A stretch of DNA of 64,000 nucleotides from contig NZ_FRDA01000012.1 in NCBI RefSeq assembly GCF_900143095.1, positions 1 to 64,000 on the forward strand, given 5' to 3'. Shown piece after piece: positions 43,590-52,895 of this stretch; within the stretch, counting starts at the first letter, position 1, and every line of letters starts with the position of its first letter. The notes under the pieces were generated by a model that saw only the letters and a list, made by a program, of their open reading frames with translations, made no database searches and was not told the origin of the DNA. This stretch comes from Pseudomonas asturiensis. GTDB lineage: Bacteria; Pseudomonadota; Gammaproteobacteria; Pseudomonadales; Pseudomonadaceae. Position numbers and translations under genes: made by a program.

Positions 43590-44492
43590 CTAGAGGTCGC
43601 CGTAGCCCAGCGAACGCAGTGCGCGTTCGTCGTCGGACCAGCCGCCTTTGACCTTGACCCAGAGATTGAGCATCACCTTGGAGTCGAACAGCAGCTCCAT
43701 GTCGCGGCGGGCATCGCTGCCAATGCGCTTGATGCGCTCGCCCTTGTCGCCAATGATGATCTTTTTCTGGCCATCACGTTCGACGAGGATCAGCGCATGG
43801 ATATGCAAGGTGCGCCCCTGCTGCTTGAACTCTTCGATCTCGACGGTGATCTGGTACGGAAGCTCGGCACCCAGCTGGCGCATGATCTTCTCGCGAACCA
43901 GCTCGGCGGCCAGAAAGCGGCTGCTACGGTCGGTGATCTGGTCTTCCGGGAAGAAGTGATCGTTCTCCGGCAGATGTGAAGCGATCAGACCTTCCAGCGC
44001 TTCCAGATTGTGGCCGTGCTGCGCCGAGATCGGCACGATGGACGCATTCGGCAGCTGGCCTTGCAACCACTCCAGATGCGGCATGAGATCGCTTTTGTCT
44101 TCGATGCGGTCGGTCTTGTTGATCGCCAGAATGACCGGACCCTGCACGTACTGAACACGCTCCAGCACCATCTGGTCTTCATCGGTCCAACGTGTGCGGT
44201 CGACGACAAAGATCACCACATCGACGTCTTTCAAGGCCGCCGATGCGGTCTTGTTCATGTAACGGTTGAGCGCTTTTTCGCCATTCTTGTGCATGCCGGG
44301 GGTGTCGACGTAGATCGCCTGCACGGCGCCTTCGGTCTTGATGCCCAGCATGTTGTGGCGGGTGGTCTGCGGCTTGCGCGAGGTGATTGCCAGCTTCTGG
44401 CCCAGAATATGGTTGAGCAGCGTGGACTTGCCTACGTTGGGGCGGCCGACGATGGCAACATAGCCACAGCGTGTTGCGGTTGTATCAGTCAT
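43590..44492 (-). CDS. era: GTPase Era
   Basis: 300-residue essential GTPase for 30S assembly. G1 GRPNVGKS, G3 DTPG, G4 NKTD, and a C-terminal KH domain ending in the 16S rRNA-binding region (KIIIGDKGERIKRIG). ATG 44492 overlaps rnc by eight bases, so translation is coupled. The frame open to 44516 is not used. Confidence 0.95.
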   Translation of the reverse strand: MTDTTATRCGYVAIVGRPNVGKSTLLNHILGQKLAITSRKPQTTRHNMLGIKTEGAVQAIYVDTPGMHKNGEKALNRYMNKTASAALKDVDVVIFVVDRTRWTDEDQMVLERVQYVQGPVILAINKTDRIEDKSDLMPHLEWLQGQLPNASIVPISAQHGHNLEALEGLIASHLPENDHFFPEDQITDRSSRFLAAELVREKIMRQLGAELPYQITVEIEEFKQQGRTLHIHALILVERDGQKKIIIGDKGERIKRIGSDARRDMELLFDSKVMLNLWVKVKGGWSDDERALRSLGYGDL

Positions 44493-45174
44493 GACCGTTC
44501 TCCACGCCAAGGGCAATGAGCGCTGCGGCTGCGGCTACCTGTTCGGCAATCCGGCGGCTGACACCCTGACCTCGACTTTTTTCATTCAATAGGGTGATCT
44601 CGCACTCGACGAAAAACGTCCGGCAATGAGGCTCACCCTGGATATCCACCACTTCGTAACGCGGTAGATCACAGGCCCGGGACTGCAGAAACTCCTGAAG
44701 CCGGGTTTTCGGGTCCTTGTTGGTGTCGACCAGCGTCAGGCTGTCGAACTCGGTCGTCAGCCATGCCAGTACACGCTCGCGCGCCACGTCCATGCCTGAG
44801 TCGAGGTAGATCGCACCGATCAACGCTTCCAGTGCATCGGCAAGAATCGACTCGCGACGGAATCCGCCGCTTTTCAGTTCGCCTGAGCCCAGACGCAGAT
44901 ACTCGCCCAGATCGAAACCACGCGCCAGCAATGCCAGGGTCTCGCCCTTGACCAGCCGTGCCCGCAAACGGGACAACTGACCTTCACGCGCCTGCGCAAA
45001 ACGCTCGAACAGCGCCTCGCCGGCCACGAAGTTGAGAATGGCATCACCGAGGAATTCCAGCCGCTCATTGTTGCGACCGGCAAAACTGCGGTGGGTCAGG
45101 GCCAGGACCATCAGTTCCTGATCCTTGAAGGTGTAGCCGAGCTGACGCTCAAGGCGGCTCAAGGATACGCTCAC
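44485..45174 (-). CDS. rnc: ribonuclease III
   Basis: 229-residue double-strand-specific RNase for rRNA and mRNA processing. The signature motif NERLEFLGDAIL with the catalytic Glu/Asp, a second catalytic pair in ADALEALIGAIYLD, and a C-terminal dsRNA-binding domain. It overlaps the upstream DUF4845 gene by four bases. Confidence 0.95.
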   Translation of the reverse strand: MSVSLSRLERQLGYTFKDQELMVLALTHRSFAGRNNERLEFLGDAILNFVAGEALFERFAQAREGQLSRLRARLVKGETLALLARGFDLGEYLRLGSGELKSGGFRRESILADALEALIGAIYLDSGMDVARERVLAWLTTEFDSLTLVDTNKDPKTRLQEFLQSRACDLPRYEVVDIQGEPHCRTFFVECEITLLNEKSRGQGVSRRIAEQVAAAAALIALGVENGHD

Positions 45175-45548
45175 GGTCTGCCCACGCTCAGTTGCTTGTC
45201 GAACTTGAGAACCACGTCGATGTTCAGAATCAACGGCTCACGCTGTTCGTAATTCAAACGGGCGTTGAACGCATTGTTCTCCACCGTCACTCTTAACGCC
45301 TGTTTCAAATCTATATCCCGGATGCTATTGAGCTGCATGCTCTTTTCGACATAACTGTAAAAATCGCTGACCGTGGTGATACCCAGGCCCTGATTGCTCT
45401 CGACCGCCTCGATGATATTTTTCATCCGGCTGTAGTCAAGATAATGGGGGACAAGCTTGAATGCGGTACTGATCGCAAACACGGCCAGAACCAGCATCAC
45501 CAACCCGCCTACCAACGACAAACCTTTTTGAGAAGCAGAGAACGTCAT
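45171..45548 (-). CDS. DUF4845 membrane protein
   Basis: 125-residue protein with one N-terminal membrane helix after a pilin-like start (QKGLSLVGGLVMLVLAVFAI), then a small periplasmic domain. It matches DUF4845, found between lepB and rnc in pseudomonads. Function unknown; the start resembles type IV pilin-like helices but there is no clear prepilin cleavage site context. ATG 45548 is used; the longer frame to 45662 lacks support. It overlaps rnc by four bases. Confidence 0.88.
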   Translation of the reverse strand: MTFSASQKGLSLVGGLVMLVLAVFAISTAFKLVPHYLDYSRMKNIIEAVESNQGLGITTVSDFYSYVEKSMQLNSIRDIDLKQALRVTVENNAFNARLNYEQREPLILNIDVVLKFDKQLSVGRP

Positions 45549-45665
45549 GTTCCTGTTGACCTCCTTGGATACACACTGGCGCACTGTAAAACGCAATGCC
45601 TGCTCAGGACGTGCCTGAAGCGCCCCCAAATGACATACGGCGCTGCCCAGGCAGCGCCGCATCGA

Positions 45666-46520
45666 TTACTTGATCAACCCTACGCGTGAAAAATTAGGGA
45701 AGTGGCTCAGCTTGGGTTCGGGCCAGCTCATCCAGACGGCAAAGGCCTTGCCTACGATGTTCTTGTCCGGAACCATGCCCAGCTCGTCCTTGGGAATGTT
45801 GGGATCATCCCAGTAACGGCTGTCATTGGAGTTGTCGCGGTTGTCGCCCATCATGAAGTAGTGCGCGGCCGGAACGGTCCATTCGCTGTCGGGCGGTGCA
45901 CGATAGCGGCTCATTTCCTGACGGATCTGATGCTCTACGGTGCCCAACTGCTCTTCGTACAGCTCGGCACTGCCCAGCGTGCCAGGCTCGGTGCCAATCA
46001 GTTTCTTGGCAACCAGTTCGTTGTTGACGAACAGACGCTTGTCGCTGGTGTAGCGAATATGATCACCCGGCAGGCCGATCACCCGCTTGATGTAGTTGAC
46101 GCTCGGGTCGCTCGGGTAGCGAAAGACCATCACGTCACCGCGCTGCGGATCGCCGACCTGAATCACTTTCTGGTCCAGCACTGGCAGGCGAATGCCGTAC
46201 GAGAACTTGTTGACCAGAATGAAATCACCCACGTCGAGTGTCGGTTTCATGGAGCCGGACGGAATCTGGAAGGGTTCGACCAGAAACGAGCGCAGCACCA
46301 GAACAATGAACAACACCGGGAAGAACGACTTGCCGTACTCGATCAGCAAGGGCTCTTTGTTCAATCGCTCGACGACGGCGATGTCAGGCTCTCCGACACT
46401 GCCCTGATACTTCGAAATGGCGACCCGACGACGAGGCGCCAGGAAGACCAGATCGATCAGTGCAAGCACGCCGCAGACGAAGACAGCGATGACCAACAAC
46501 AGCGGGAAATTTAGTGACAT
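45666..46520 (-). CDS. lepB: signal peptidase I
   Basis: 284-residue leader peptidase with two N-terminal membrane helices. Catalytic S90 (QIPSGSMKPTL) and general base K145 (NYIKRVIG) have the same spacing as in E. coli. The box MMGDNRDNSNDSRYW is present. It lies ten bases after lepA on the same transcript, the classical lepA-lepB pair. Confidence 0.96.
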   Translation of the reverse strand: MSLNFPLLLVIAVFVCGVLALIDLVFLAPRRRVAISKYQGSVGEPDIAVVERLNKEPLLIEYGKSFFPVLFIVLVLRSFLVEPFQIPSGSMKPTLDVGDFILVNKFSYGIRLPVLDQKVIQVGDPQRGDVMVFRYPSDPSVNYIKRVIGLPGDHIRYTSDKRLFVNNELVAKKLIGTEPGTLGSAELYEEQLGTVEHQIRQEMSRYRAPPDSEWTVPAAHYFMMGDNRDNSNDSRYWDDPNIPKDELGMVPDKNIVGKAFAVWMSWPEPKLSHFPNFSRVGLIK

Positions 46521-46529
46521 AGGACCTGA

Positions 46530-48326
46530 CTATTCCAACCTGAGCACTGCAAGGAAGGCTTCCTGTGGGATTTCCACGTTGCCGACCTGCTTCATGCGTT
46601 TCTTACCGGCCTTCTGCTTCTCGAGCAATTTACGTTTGCGACTCACGTCGCCACCGTAACACTTGGCCAGTACGTTCTTTCTGAGTGCCTTGACGGTTGT
46701 CCGGGCCACAATCTGGCCACCAATCGCGGCCTGAATGGCCACATCGAACATCTGCCGCGGGATCAGCTCTTTCATTTTCTCGGTCAATGCACGTCCTTTG
46801 TAGTGCGCATTGTCACGATGAACGATCAGGGCCAGTGCATCGACCTTCTCGCCGTTGATCAAAACATCCAGTTTCACCAGATTGGCTGACTGGTAACGGT
46901 CGAAATGATAATCCAGCGATGCATAACCGCGGCTGACTGACTTGAGACGATCGAAGAAATCCAGCACCACTTCGTTCATCGGCAAATCGTAGCTGACCTG
47001 GACCTGAGTCCCGAGGAACAGCATGTCATGCTGCACGCCGCGCTTTTCGATGCACAGCGTAATGACGTTGCCCAGATGCTCCTGAGGCACAAGAATATTT
47101 GCCCGAACGATAGGTTCGCGCATGTCTTCAATGGCTGACAGGTCTGGAAGTTTGGATGGGTTGTCGACGTAGATCGTTTCACCGGTCTTCAGCAACAACT
47201 CGAAGATAACGGTTGGCGCCGTGGTGATCAGGTCCAGGTCGTATTCGCGCTCAAGGCGCTCCTGGATGATCTCCATGTGGAGCATGCCCAGGAAGCCGCA
47301 ACGGAAGCCGAAGCCCAGCGCGTCGGAGCTTTCCGGCAGGTATTGCAGCGACGAGTCGTTGAGCGTCAGCTTCTGCAACGCTTCGCGGAAGTCTTCGAAG
47401 TCATCGGAGCTGACCGGGAACAGACCGGCGTAGACCTGTGGCTGGATGCGCTTGAAGCCTGGCAGTACATCAACGTCCGGGGTGGAACTCAAGGTCAGGG
47501 TGTCACCGACCGGCGCACCATGAATGTCCTTGATGCCGGCGATGATGAAGCCCACTTCGCCAGCCTTCAGATCGACGGTCGCGGTGTGCTTGGGATTGAA
47601 CACCCCGACGCTGTCCACCAGATGCATCTTGCCGGTGGATTTGACGAGAATCTTGTCGCCTTTCTTCACGCGGCCGTGGCGAACGCGCACCAGGGACACG
47701 ACGCCCAGGTAGTTGTCGAACCAGGAGTCGATGATCAACGCCTGCAGCGGATCTTCGATATTGCCGGTGGGCGCCGGAATGGTGGTCACCAGGCGCTCGA
47801 GCACTTCGTCAACGCCCATGCCGCTCTTGGCACTGCAGGCCACAGCGTCGGTGGCGTCGATGCCGATGATCTTCTCGATCTCCTCCTTGACGCGGTCCGG
47901 ATCGGCCTGCGGCAAGTCCATCTTGTTCAGTACCGGCATGACCTCAAGGCCCTGCTCGATGGCGGTATAGCAGTTGGCAACCGACTGCGCCTCGACGCCC
48001 TGACCCGCATCGACCACCAGCAAGGCCCCTTCACAGGCTGCAAGCGAGCGGCTGACTTCATAGGTGAAGTCCACGTGGCCCGGGGTGTCGATGAAATTCA
48101 ACTGGTAGGTGATACCGTCTTTGGCCTTGTAGTACAGGGTTACGCTGTGGGCCTTGATGGTGATCCCGCGCTCGCGCTCAAGATCCATGGAGTCAAGCAC
48201 CTGCGCTTCCATTTCGCGCTCGGACAGGCCGCCGCACATTTGAATGAAGCGGTCGGCCAGCGTCGACTTGCCATGGTCAATGTGGGCGATGATGGAGAAA
48301 TTGCGGATATGACTCAAATCACTCAC
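46530..48326 (-). CDS. lepA: elongation factor 4
   Basis: 598-residue translational GTPase LepA with G1 AHIDHGKS, DTPGHVDF, NKMD and the unique C-terminal domain (KAGKKRMKQVG). It aids translation under stress and initiation. First gene of the lepA-lepB-DUF4845-rnc-era-recO-pdxJ run. Confidence 0.96.
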   Translation of the reverse strand: MSDLSHIRNFSIIAHIDHGKSTLADRFIQMCGGLSEREMEAQVLDSMDLERERGITIKAHSVTLYYKAKDGITYQLNFIDTPGHVDFTYEVSRSLAACEGALLVVDAGQGVEAQSVANCYTAIEQGLEVMPVLNKMDLPQADPDRVKEEIEKIIGIDATDAVACSAKSGMGVDEVLERLVTTIPAPTGNIEDPLQALIIDSWFDNYLGVVSLVRVRHGRVKKGDKILVKSTGKMHLVDSVGVFNPKHTATVDLKAGEVGFIIAGIKDIHGAPVGDTLTLSSTPDVDVLPGFKRIQPQVYAGLFPVSSDDFEDFREALQKLTLNDSSLQYLPESSDALGFGFRCGFLGMLHMEIIQERLEREYDLDLITTAPTVIFELLLKTGETIYVDNPSKLPDLSAIEDMREPIVRANILVPQEHLGNVITLCIEKRGVQHDMLFLGTQVQVSYDLPMNEVVLDFFDRLKSVSRGYASLDYHFDRYQSANLVKLDVLINGEKVDALALIVHRDNAHYKGRALTEKMKELIPRQMFDVAIQAAIGGQIVARTTVKALRKNVLAKCYGGDVSRKRKLLEKQKAGKKRMKQVGNVEIPQEAFLAVLRLE

Positions 48327-48454
48327 GGATCAACACTCAAAAAGGTTGCAGGCAGATTGCCCGCCGAAAAATAGCCGGGAATTGTACCTGAAGTAAGCCA
48401 AGGGCGTCACGCTTGCAGGCACCCGTATCGGTCCTAACCCGAAGCCGGGTCATG

Positions 48455-48480
48455 AAAAAGGGCGGCCATGGCCGCCCTTC
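48455..48480 (-). terminator. rho-independent terminator of mucD
   Basis: AAGGGCGGCCATGGCCGCCC is an almost completely palindromic hairpin followed on the minus strand by a T run (CTTTTTC). It starts about 18 bases after the mucD stop. Confidence 0.88.
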
Positions 48481-48497
48481 CTCATCAAACCGACCGG

Positions 48498-49931
48498 TTA
48501 TTCAGCCAGTTTGAAGGTGATAAACGTCGCACGACCCTGACGCAGGACGCGCATCGAGACCGAACGATCCTTGGGCAGGCTTTTCGCCACATCGGTGAAT
48601 TGCTTCGCCGAGGTGATGGCCTGGTTGTTCAGATGCGTGATCACATCACCCGCCTGCAGACCGATCAGCGAAGCCGGACCACCGGTCACTTCCTTGATCG
48701 CCACGCCGCCTTTCAGGTCAAGCGTCTTCTTCTGCTCGGCCGTCAGCTCAATCACCGACACACCCAGGCGATTGCTGCTGCGTTCAGCACCCGCGCCTGG
48801 CACACCGCCCATTTCCTGGCCTTCATCCGGCAGTGCGCCGACCGTGACGGTCAGATTCTGACGCTTGCCGTCGCGGATCACTTCCAGTTCGGCCTTGCTG
48901 CCGTCCTTGAGGTTACCGATCAGGTGCGGCAAGTCTGCCGACATGATGATCGGCTGACCGTTGGCGCTCAGAATCACGTCACCGACCTGCAGCCCACCCT
49001 TGGCGGCCGGGCCATCTTCAAGCACCTGCGCAACCAGCGCGCCGGCTGGCTTGTCCAGGCCGAACGATTCAGCCAGGTCCTTGTTCACTTCCTGAATCAC
49101 AACGCCCAGCCAGCCGCGGCTGACTTTGCCGCTTGCCTTGAGCTGATTGGCAACGTCCATGGCGACATCGATCGGAATGGCAAACGACAGGCCCATGAAA
49201 CCGCCCGAGCGGGTAAAGATCTGCGAGTTGATGCCCACGACCTCACCGGCCATGTTGAACAGCGGACCACCCGAGTTACCGGGGTTGATCGCCACGTCGG
49301 TCTGGATGAACGGCACGTAGGTGTCATTCGGCAGGCTACGACCCTTGGCGCTGACAATACCTTTGGTCACCGAGTGATCGAAACCGAATGGCGAGCCAAT
49401 CGCCAACACCCACTCACCCACCTTGAGCGTGTTGGAATTGCCCAGCTTGGCGGTCGGCAAGTCCTTGCCCTCGATTTTCAGCACGGCCACGTCAGTGCGC
49501 GGATCAGTGCCGACCAGCTTGGCCTTGAGTTCGCTACGATCGGAAAGCCGCACGAGAATTTCGTCTGCGCCGTCGATCACGTGGTTGTTGGTCAGGACAT
49601 AGCCATCAGGAGAGATAATGAAACCGGAGCCCAGCGACTGAGCTTCGCGCTGACGATCACCCTTGCCTGGCGGACGCGTTCCTGGCGGCATGCTGCGCTC
49701 GAGAAACTCGCGCAGCATCGGCGGCAGGCCTTCAAGATCCGGCACCTGCTGGTTGGCGATGGCACGATCAGGCAATTTCTGGCGCGTGCTGATGTTCACG
49801 ACCGCTGGCGATGCCTGCTCGACCAGCCCGGTGAAGTCCGGCAGGTTCTCGGCCTGAACGGCAGCGACCTGTCCGAGCATCAGCACGGCGGCAATGAGAG
49901 ATAGATAAGATTTCACACGTGGTATCGACAT
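48498..49931 (-). CDS. mucD: periplasmic serine protease MucD (DegP-like)
   Basis: 477-residue HtrA-type protease. Signal peptide from ATG 49931 (SYLSLIAAVLMLGQVAAVQA). The triad is His in LTNNHVI, Asp in RTDVAVLKI and Ser in GNSGGPLF, followed by two PDZ domains. MucD degrades misfolded envelope proteins and limits AlgU activation. It is 284 bases downstream of mucB, with mucC missing. The upstream extension to 50102 is not used. Confidence 0.94.
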   Translation of the reverse strand: MSIPRVKSYLSLIAAVLMLGQVAAVQAENLPDFTGLVEQASPAVVNISTRQKLPDRAIANQQVPDLEGLPPMLREFLERSMPPGTRPPGKGDRQREAQSLGSGFIISPDGYVLTNNHVIDGADEILVRLSDRSELKAKLVGTDPRTDVAVLKIEGKDLPTAKLGNSNTLKVGEWVLAIGSPFGFDHSVTKGIVSAKGRSLPNDTYVPFIQTDVAINPGNSGGPLFNMAGEVVGINSQIFTRSGGFMGLSFAIPIDVAMDVANQLKASGKVSRGWLGVVIQEVNKDLAESFGLDKPAGALVAQVLEDGPAAKGGLQVGDVILSANGQPIIMSADLPHLIGNLKDGSKAELEVIRDGKRQNLTVTVGALPDEGQEMGGVPGAGAERSSNRLGVSVIELTAEQKKTLDLKGGVAIKEVTGGPASLIGLQAGDVITHLNNQAITSAKQFTDVAKSLPKDRSVSMRVLRQGRATFITFKLAE

Positions 49932-50215
49932 ACGACTCCCGTTCACAACGAGCAGAGTTAAGCAGTACAGATCAACCAACCCAGGGAACCAGACATCGTT
50001 CGATGCGCTCCCCGGCAGGTTTTCAAGGCCCCACAAACGACAAAGGCCAGAGCTGCGAGGCTGTGACCTATAGAAAAAAATGAGAGTTTTTGCAACTTGC
50101 AAACCTCACCAAACATTTCAGTATCTCGGCCCGAGGCCAGGTTGACTGCGGTCTGGGAGAACGTCGAACCCAAGATGAAACCTTTTACATCCCGGGCGAT
50201 TTTCATCGAATCGAC

Positions 50216-51181
50216 TTATTTTTTGCCTTGAGCATCGGCACCACGTATGGACAGCGCGATACGCTCGGCAGTACCCAAGGGTATCTCTCCAACCACCGTG
50301 ACCATGGTGTCACCCTGAGGCGTGGTCAGACGTCGTGATACGGCGACCGTCGGGCCCAACTGGGTACGAATGTCAGACGATGCATTGCCGCTGACAGGCT
50401 CGATGAACACGGAAAAACGCGCAAGGCCATCACCATACATCAGGCTGGTGACCGGCGAATTCGTTCCAGCGTCCTTGCGAACACCACTGCTGCTCAGCTC
50501 GAAGCCAGGCGGCAGCCAGTCGGAACGCCAGGAAACGGCATTGATCTGCGCCTGAGGCTTGCCCTTGGTCGCCATAGCAACCACAGGTTTGCACTCGGCA
50601 CTGGCCTGAAGCGACTGGTCCGATGGACCATTGGCGGTATCAAAATCGGTGAACTGAAACCGCTCAAGCAACTGACCCTTGTCACTCAACAGCAATGACT
50701 TGAGCGCCAGCCCGGTTTCATTATCGATATGCAGTTCCATGCCATAGCGATGCTGATCCTTCGGTGTCACTGCAACAATGGTTGCCGCACGACCGGCCAC
50801 CCGGGATTTGCCGACAATTTTCATGTCGTACCAGGCAGACAGCTTCTTGACATCGAATGAGCGAGCAGCGGCATCAGGAATATTGGTGACGCCTGCTTCC
50901 AGAGTGCCACTGACGCACTGAGTCAGCCCGTCAACACGTGACACTTCCTGAGCAGAGCCATCAAGCTGGAGCAGTCGCTCATGGACTTTGCCATCCGCTA
51001 CGCGGTGCCAGACCCGATGAGTCGAAAAACTGCCATTACGCTCGTAAACGAACGTACCTTGATAACTCTGCTGTTGATCGACCTGCCCAAGACGCTTGAG
51101 CAAGTCCTGTGCATCATCGGCATGAACCGGGAGGGCAAGCCATCCACCTAACAGCAACGGCAATAGCGGAACGGCTCGCAT
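50216..51181 (-). CDS. mucB: MucB, periplasmic regulator of AlgU
   Basis: 321-residue RseB homologue with a signal peptide (LLPLLLGGWLALPVHA), an LolA-like domain and a C-terminal domain. It binds MucA in the periplasm and protects it from proteolysis. It starts 8 bases after mucA and belongs to the algU operon. Confidence 0.94.
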   Translation of the reverse strand: MRAVPLLPLLLGGWLALPVHADDAQDLLKRLGQVDQQQSYQGTFVYERNGSFSTHRVWHRVADGKVHERLLQLDGSAQEVSRVDGLTQCVSGTLEAGVTNIPDAAARSFDVKKLSAWYDMKIVGKSRVAGRAATIVAVTPKDQHRYGMELHIDNETGLALKSLLLSDKGQLLERFQFTDFDTANGPSDQSLQASAECKPVVAMATKGKPQAQINAVSWRSDWLPPGFELSSSGVRKDAGTNSPVTSLMYGDGLARFSVFIEPVSGNASSDIRTQLGPTVAVSRRLTTPQGDTMVTVVGEIPLGTAERIALSIRGADAQGKK

Positions 51182-51189
51182 GATCCTCC

Positions 51190-51783
51190 TTAACGGTTTT
51201 CCAGGCTGGCAGCACGAGCGTAAGGCAGCGCACTTTCAGTGCCCTTCAACGCAGCTTCCTGAGCATGTTGGCGCAGGTAGCCTGGCAGACGCTTGTCGCC
51301 CTCGCCAGCCTGACCCTGCAACACACCGTTGGCCATAGGGCCTGGTGCCTGCTCGGCGCTCTCGGTATAACCAGCCAGTACGGCCGGACCTTTGACTTGT
51401 GGAACAGTCAGGTTGGCAGGCTGTTGGGTCTGCTGTGCCAATTGCGTACCGGTGATTTCGTCCTGGTTGTACAGGCGAACACCAGCCAGAACAGCAACGG
51501 TTACCGAAGCGGCGACGGCCAGACGACCCAGCGAACGCCACGGACCGCGCGCTGCTTTAAGAGGGCTGACTTCATCGGCGATCGCGGCAGATACAGCTGC
51601 CGAGATGTCCAGATGAGGGACCAGCAATTCTTTGTGCATGGCTGCACGGGCAATCTGATAACGCGACCATGTGGCACGCGTATCTGCATCGTCAATGGCA
51701 TTCAATACCCGACGCAATTCCAATTCGTCCGCTTCGTTGTCCATCACTGCGGACAGCGATTCCTGCAGGGCTTCACGACTCAT
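51190..51783 (-). CDS. mucA: anti-sigma factor MucA
   Basis: 197-residue inner-membrane protein. Cytoplasmic AlgU-binding N-terminus (ALQESLSAVMDNEADELELRRVL), one membrane helix (about residues 88-105) and a periplasmic tail sensed by AlgW and MucB. It appears intact, which would be the non-mucoid form. Confidence 0.95.
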   Translation of the reverse strand: MSREALQESLSAVMDNEADELELRRVLNAIDDADTRATWSRYQIARAAMHKELLVPHLDISAAVSAAIADEVSPLKAARGPWRSLGRLAVAASVTVAVLAGVRLYNQDEITGTQLAQQTQQPANLTVPQVKGPAVLAGYTESAEQAPGPMANGVLQGQAGEGDKRLPGYLRQHAQEAALKGTESALPYARAASLENR

Positions 51784-51816
51784 GGCGGGTTCCTCTCTTG
51801 GGCTATCGCCGCTGTC

Positions 51817-52398
51817 TCAGGATTCCTGCAACAACGGCTGCAGGGCTTTATCGATGGCTTCCCGAGCGCGAAAGATGCGAGAGCGCACGGTACCAACAGG
51901 ACATTGCATGACGCTCGCAATGTCTTCGTAACTCAGACCATCGAATTCACGTAAAGTTAGTGCAGTACGCAAATCTTCCGGGAGAAGCTGGATGGTCCGA
52001 TGGACAGTGCCCTCGATCTCATCCCTCAACAATGCACGCTCCGGCGACTCGATGTCTTTGAGGCCATGATCGCCATCGTAGAACTCCGCGTCCTCAGACC
52101 TCACATCGCTATCAGGTGGCCGCCGACCGCGCGACACCAGATAGTTTTTCGCCGTGTTGATGGCGATGCGGTACAGCCACGTATAAAACGCACTGTCGCC
52201 GCGAAAATTTCCGAGTGCGCGATAGGCCTTGATAAAGGCTTCCTGCGCAACGTCCTGAGCCTCATGGGTGTCGTGCACGAACCGCACGATCAACCCTAGA
52301 ATCTTGTGCTGATACTTCAGCACCAACAGATCAAATGCTCGCGTGTCACCGCGCTGAACGCGCTCGACAAGCTGCTGATCCTCTTCCTGGGTTAGCAT
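51817..52398 (-). CDS. algU: extracytoplasmic sigma factor AlgU (RpoE)
   Basis: 193-residue ECF sigma factor with region 2 (DLLVLKYQHKILGLIVRF, DVAQEAFIKAYRAL) and region 4 (REFDGLSYEDIASVMQCP, RIFRAREAI). ATG 52398 follows GAGGAG by five bases. AlgU drives alginate, osmotic and envelope stress genes. An AlgU-type promoter lies upstream (52458-52484), so autoregulated. Confidence 0.96.
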   Translation of the reverse strand: MLTQEEDQQLVERVQRGDTRAFDLLVLKYQHKILGLIVRFVHDTHEAQDVAQEAFIKAYRALGNFRGDSAFYTWLYRIAINTAKNYLVSRGRRPPDSDVRSEDAEFYDGDHGLKDIESPERALLRDEIEGTVHRTIQLLPEDLRTALTLREFDGLSYEDIASVMQCPVGTVRSRIFRAREAIDKALQPLLQES

Positions 52399-52404
52399 GA
52401 ACAC

Positions 52405-52895
52405 TCCTCATTGAGCTTAAAGGAGCGTTGCAACTGATATTGTTCAGGCTCGCAAACATAGACTCGGGCTTTGCGCAAAAGTTCTCCCCCTTCAAGCAAG
52501 TTTCCTGCAGACAGTCATTCGGCCTGCACGAAAAACGCAGCGCGACACGGTCGACTGCGTGAATAGTCTTGTCGTCGGTGCGCAGCCGATGATCACTTAT
52601 CGAACCCTGCGCAAGCCAACGCTGTTCCTTTATAGGCAACCTGCTATTGAGCCCGGATCCCTCTGAAAAGTTCCATGAGCACAAACGCAGGCGTTAACCT
52701 CGATCTGCACGCCCCGCCTCCCCATCGTTGCGCCTGAGGCGCTTGAACAAAGGAATCCGGAGCAAAAGCGTATGCATGTTGGCAAGGACTGAAGCACAAT
52801 CCTCGTTCACCGTGGTTCCACAATGCCATGAGGCGCGGCTATTGTGCCGATCCCCCAAAACTTATACTAGTGGCCGCTAGAGGCAGAACTTACAG
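52405..52895. other. divergent regulatory region of algU and nadB
   Basis: 491 bases with no gene. It holds the AlgU-type promoter (52458-52484) and, before nadB, a -10-like TATACT at 52863-52868. The short frames here have no ribosome-binding sites. Confidence 0.6.
52458..52484 (-). promoter_or_regulatory. AlgU-dependent promoter of algU
   Basis: On the minus strand GAACTT, 16 bases, TCTAT. This matches the AlgU consensus GAACTT-N16/17-TCTGA with a slightly altered -10. It lies about 60 bases before the algU ATG, as expected for autoregulation. Confidence 0.8.

Noticed and set aside
49958..50206. 82-residue frame between mucB and mucD as a mucC remnant
   Set aside because: The translated sequence has no membrane helices or resemblance to MucC, and no ribosome-binding site is seen.
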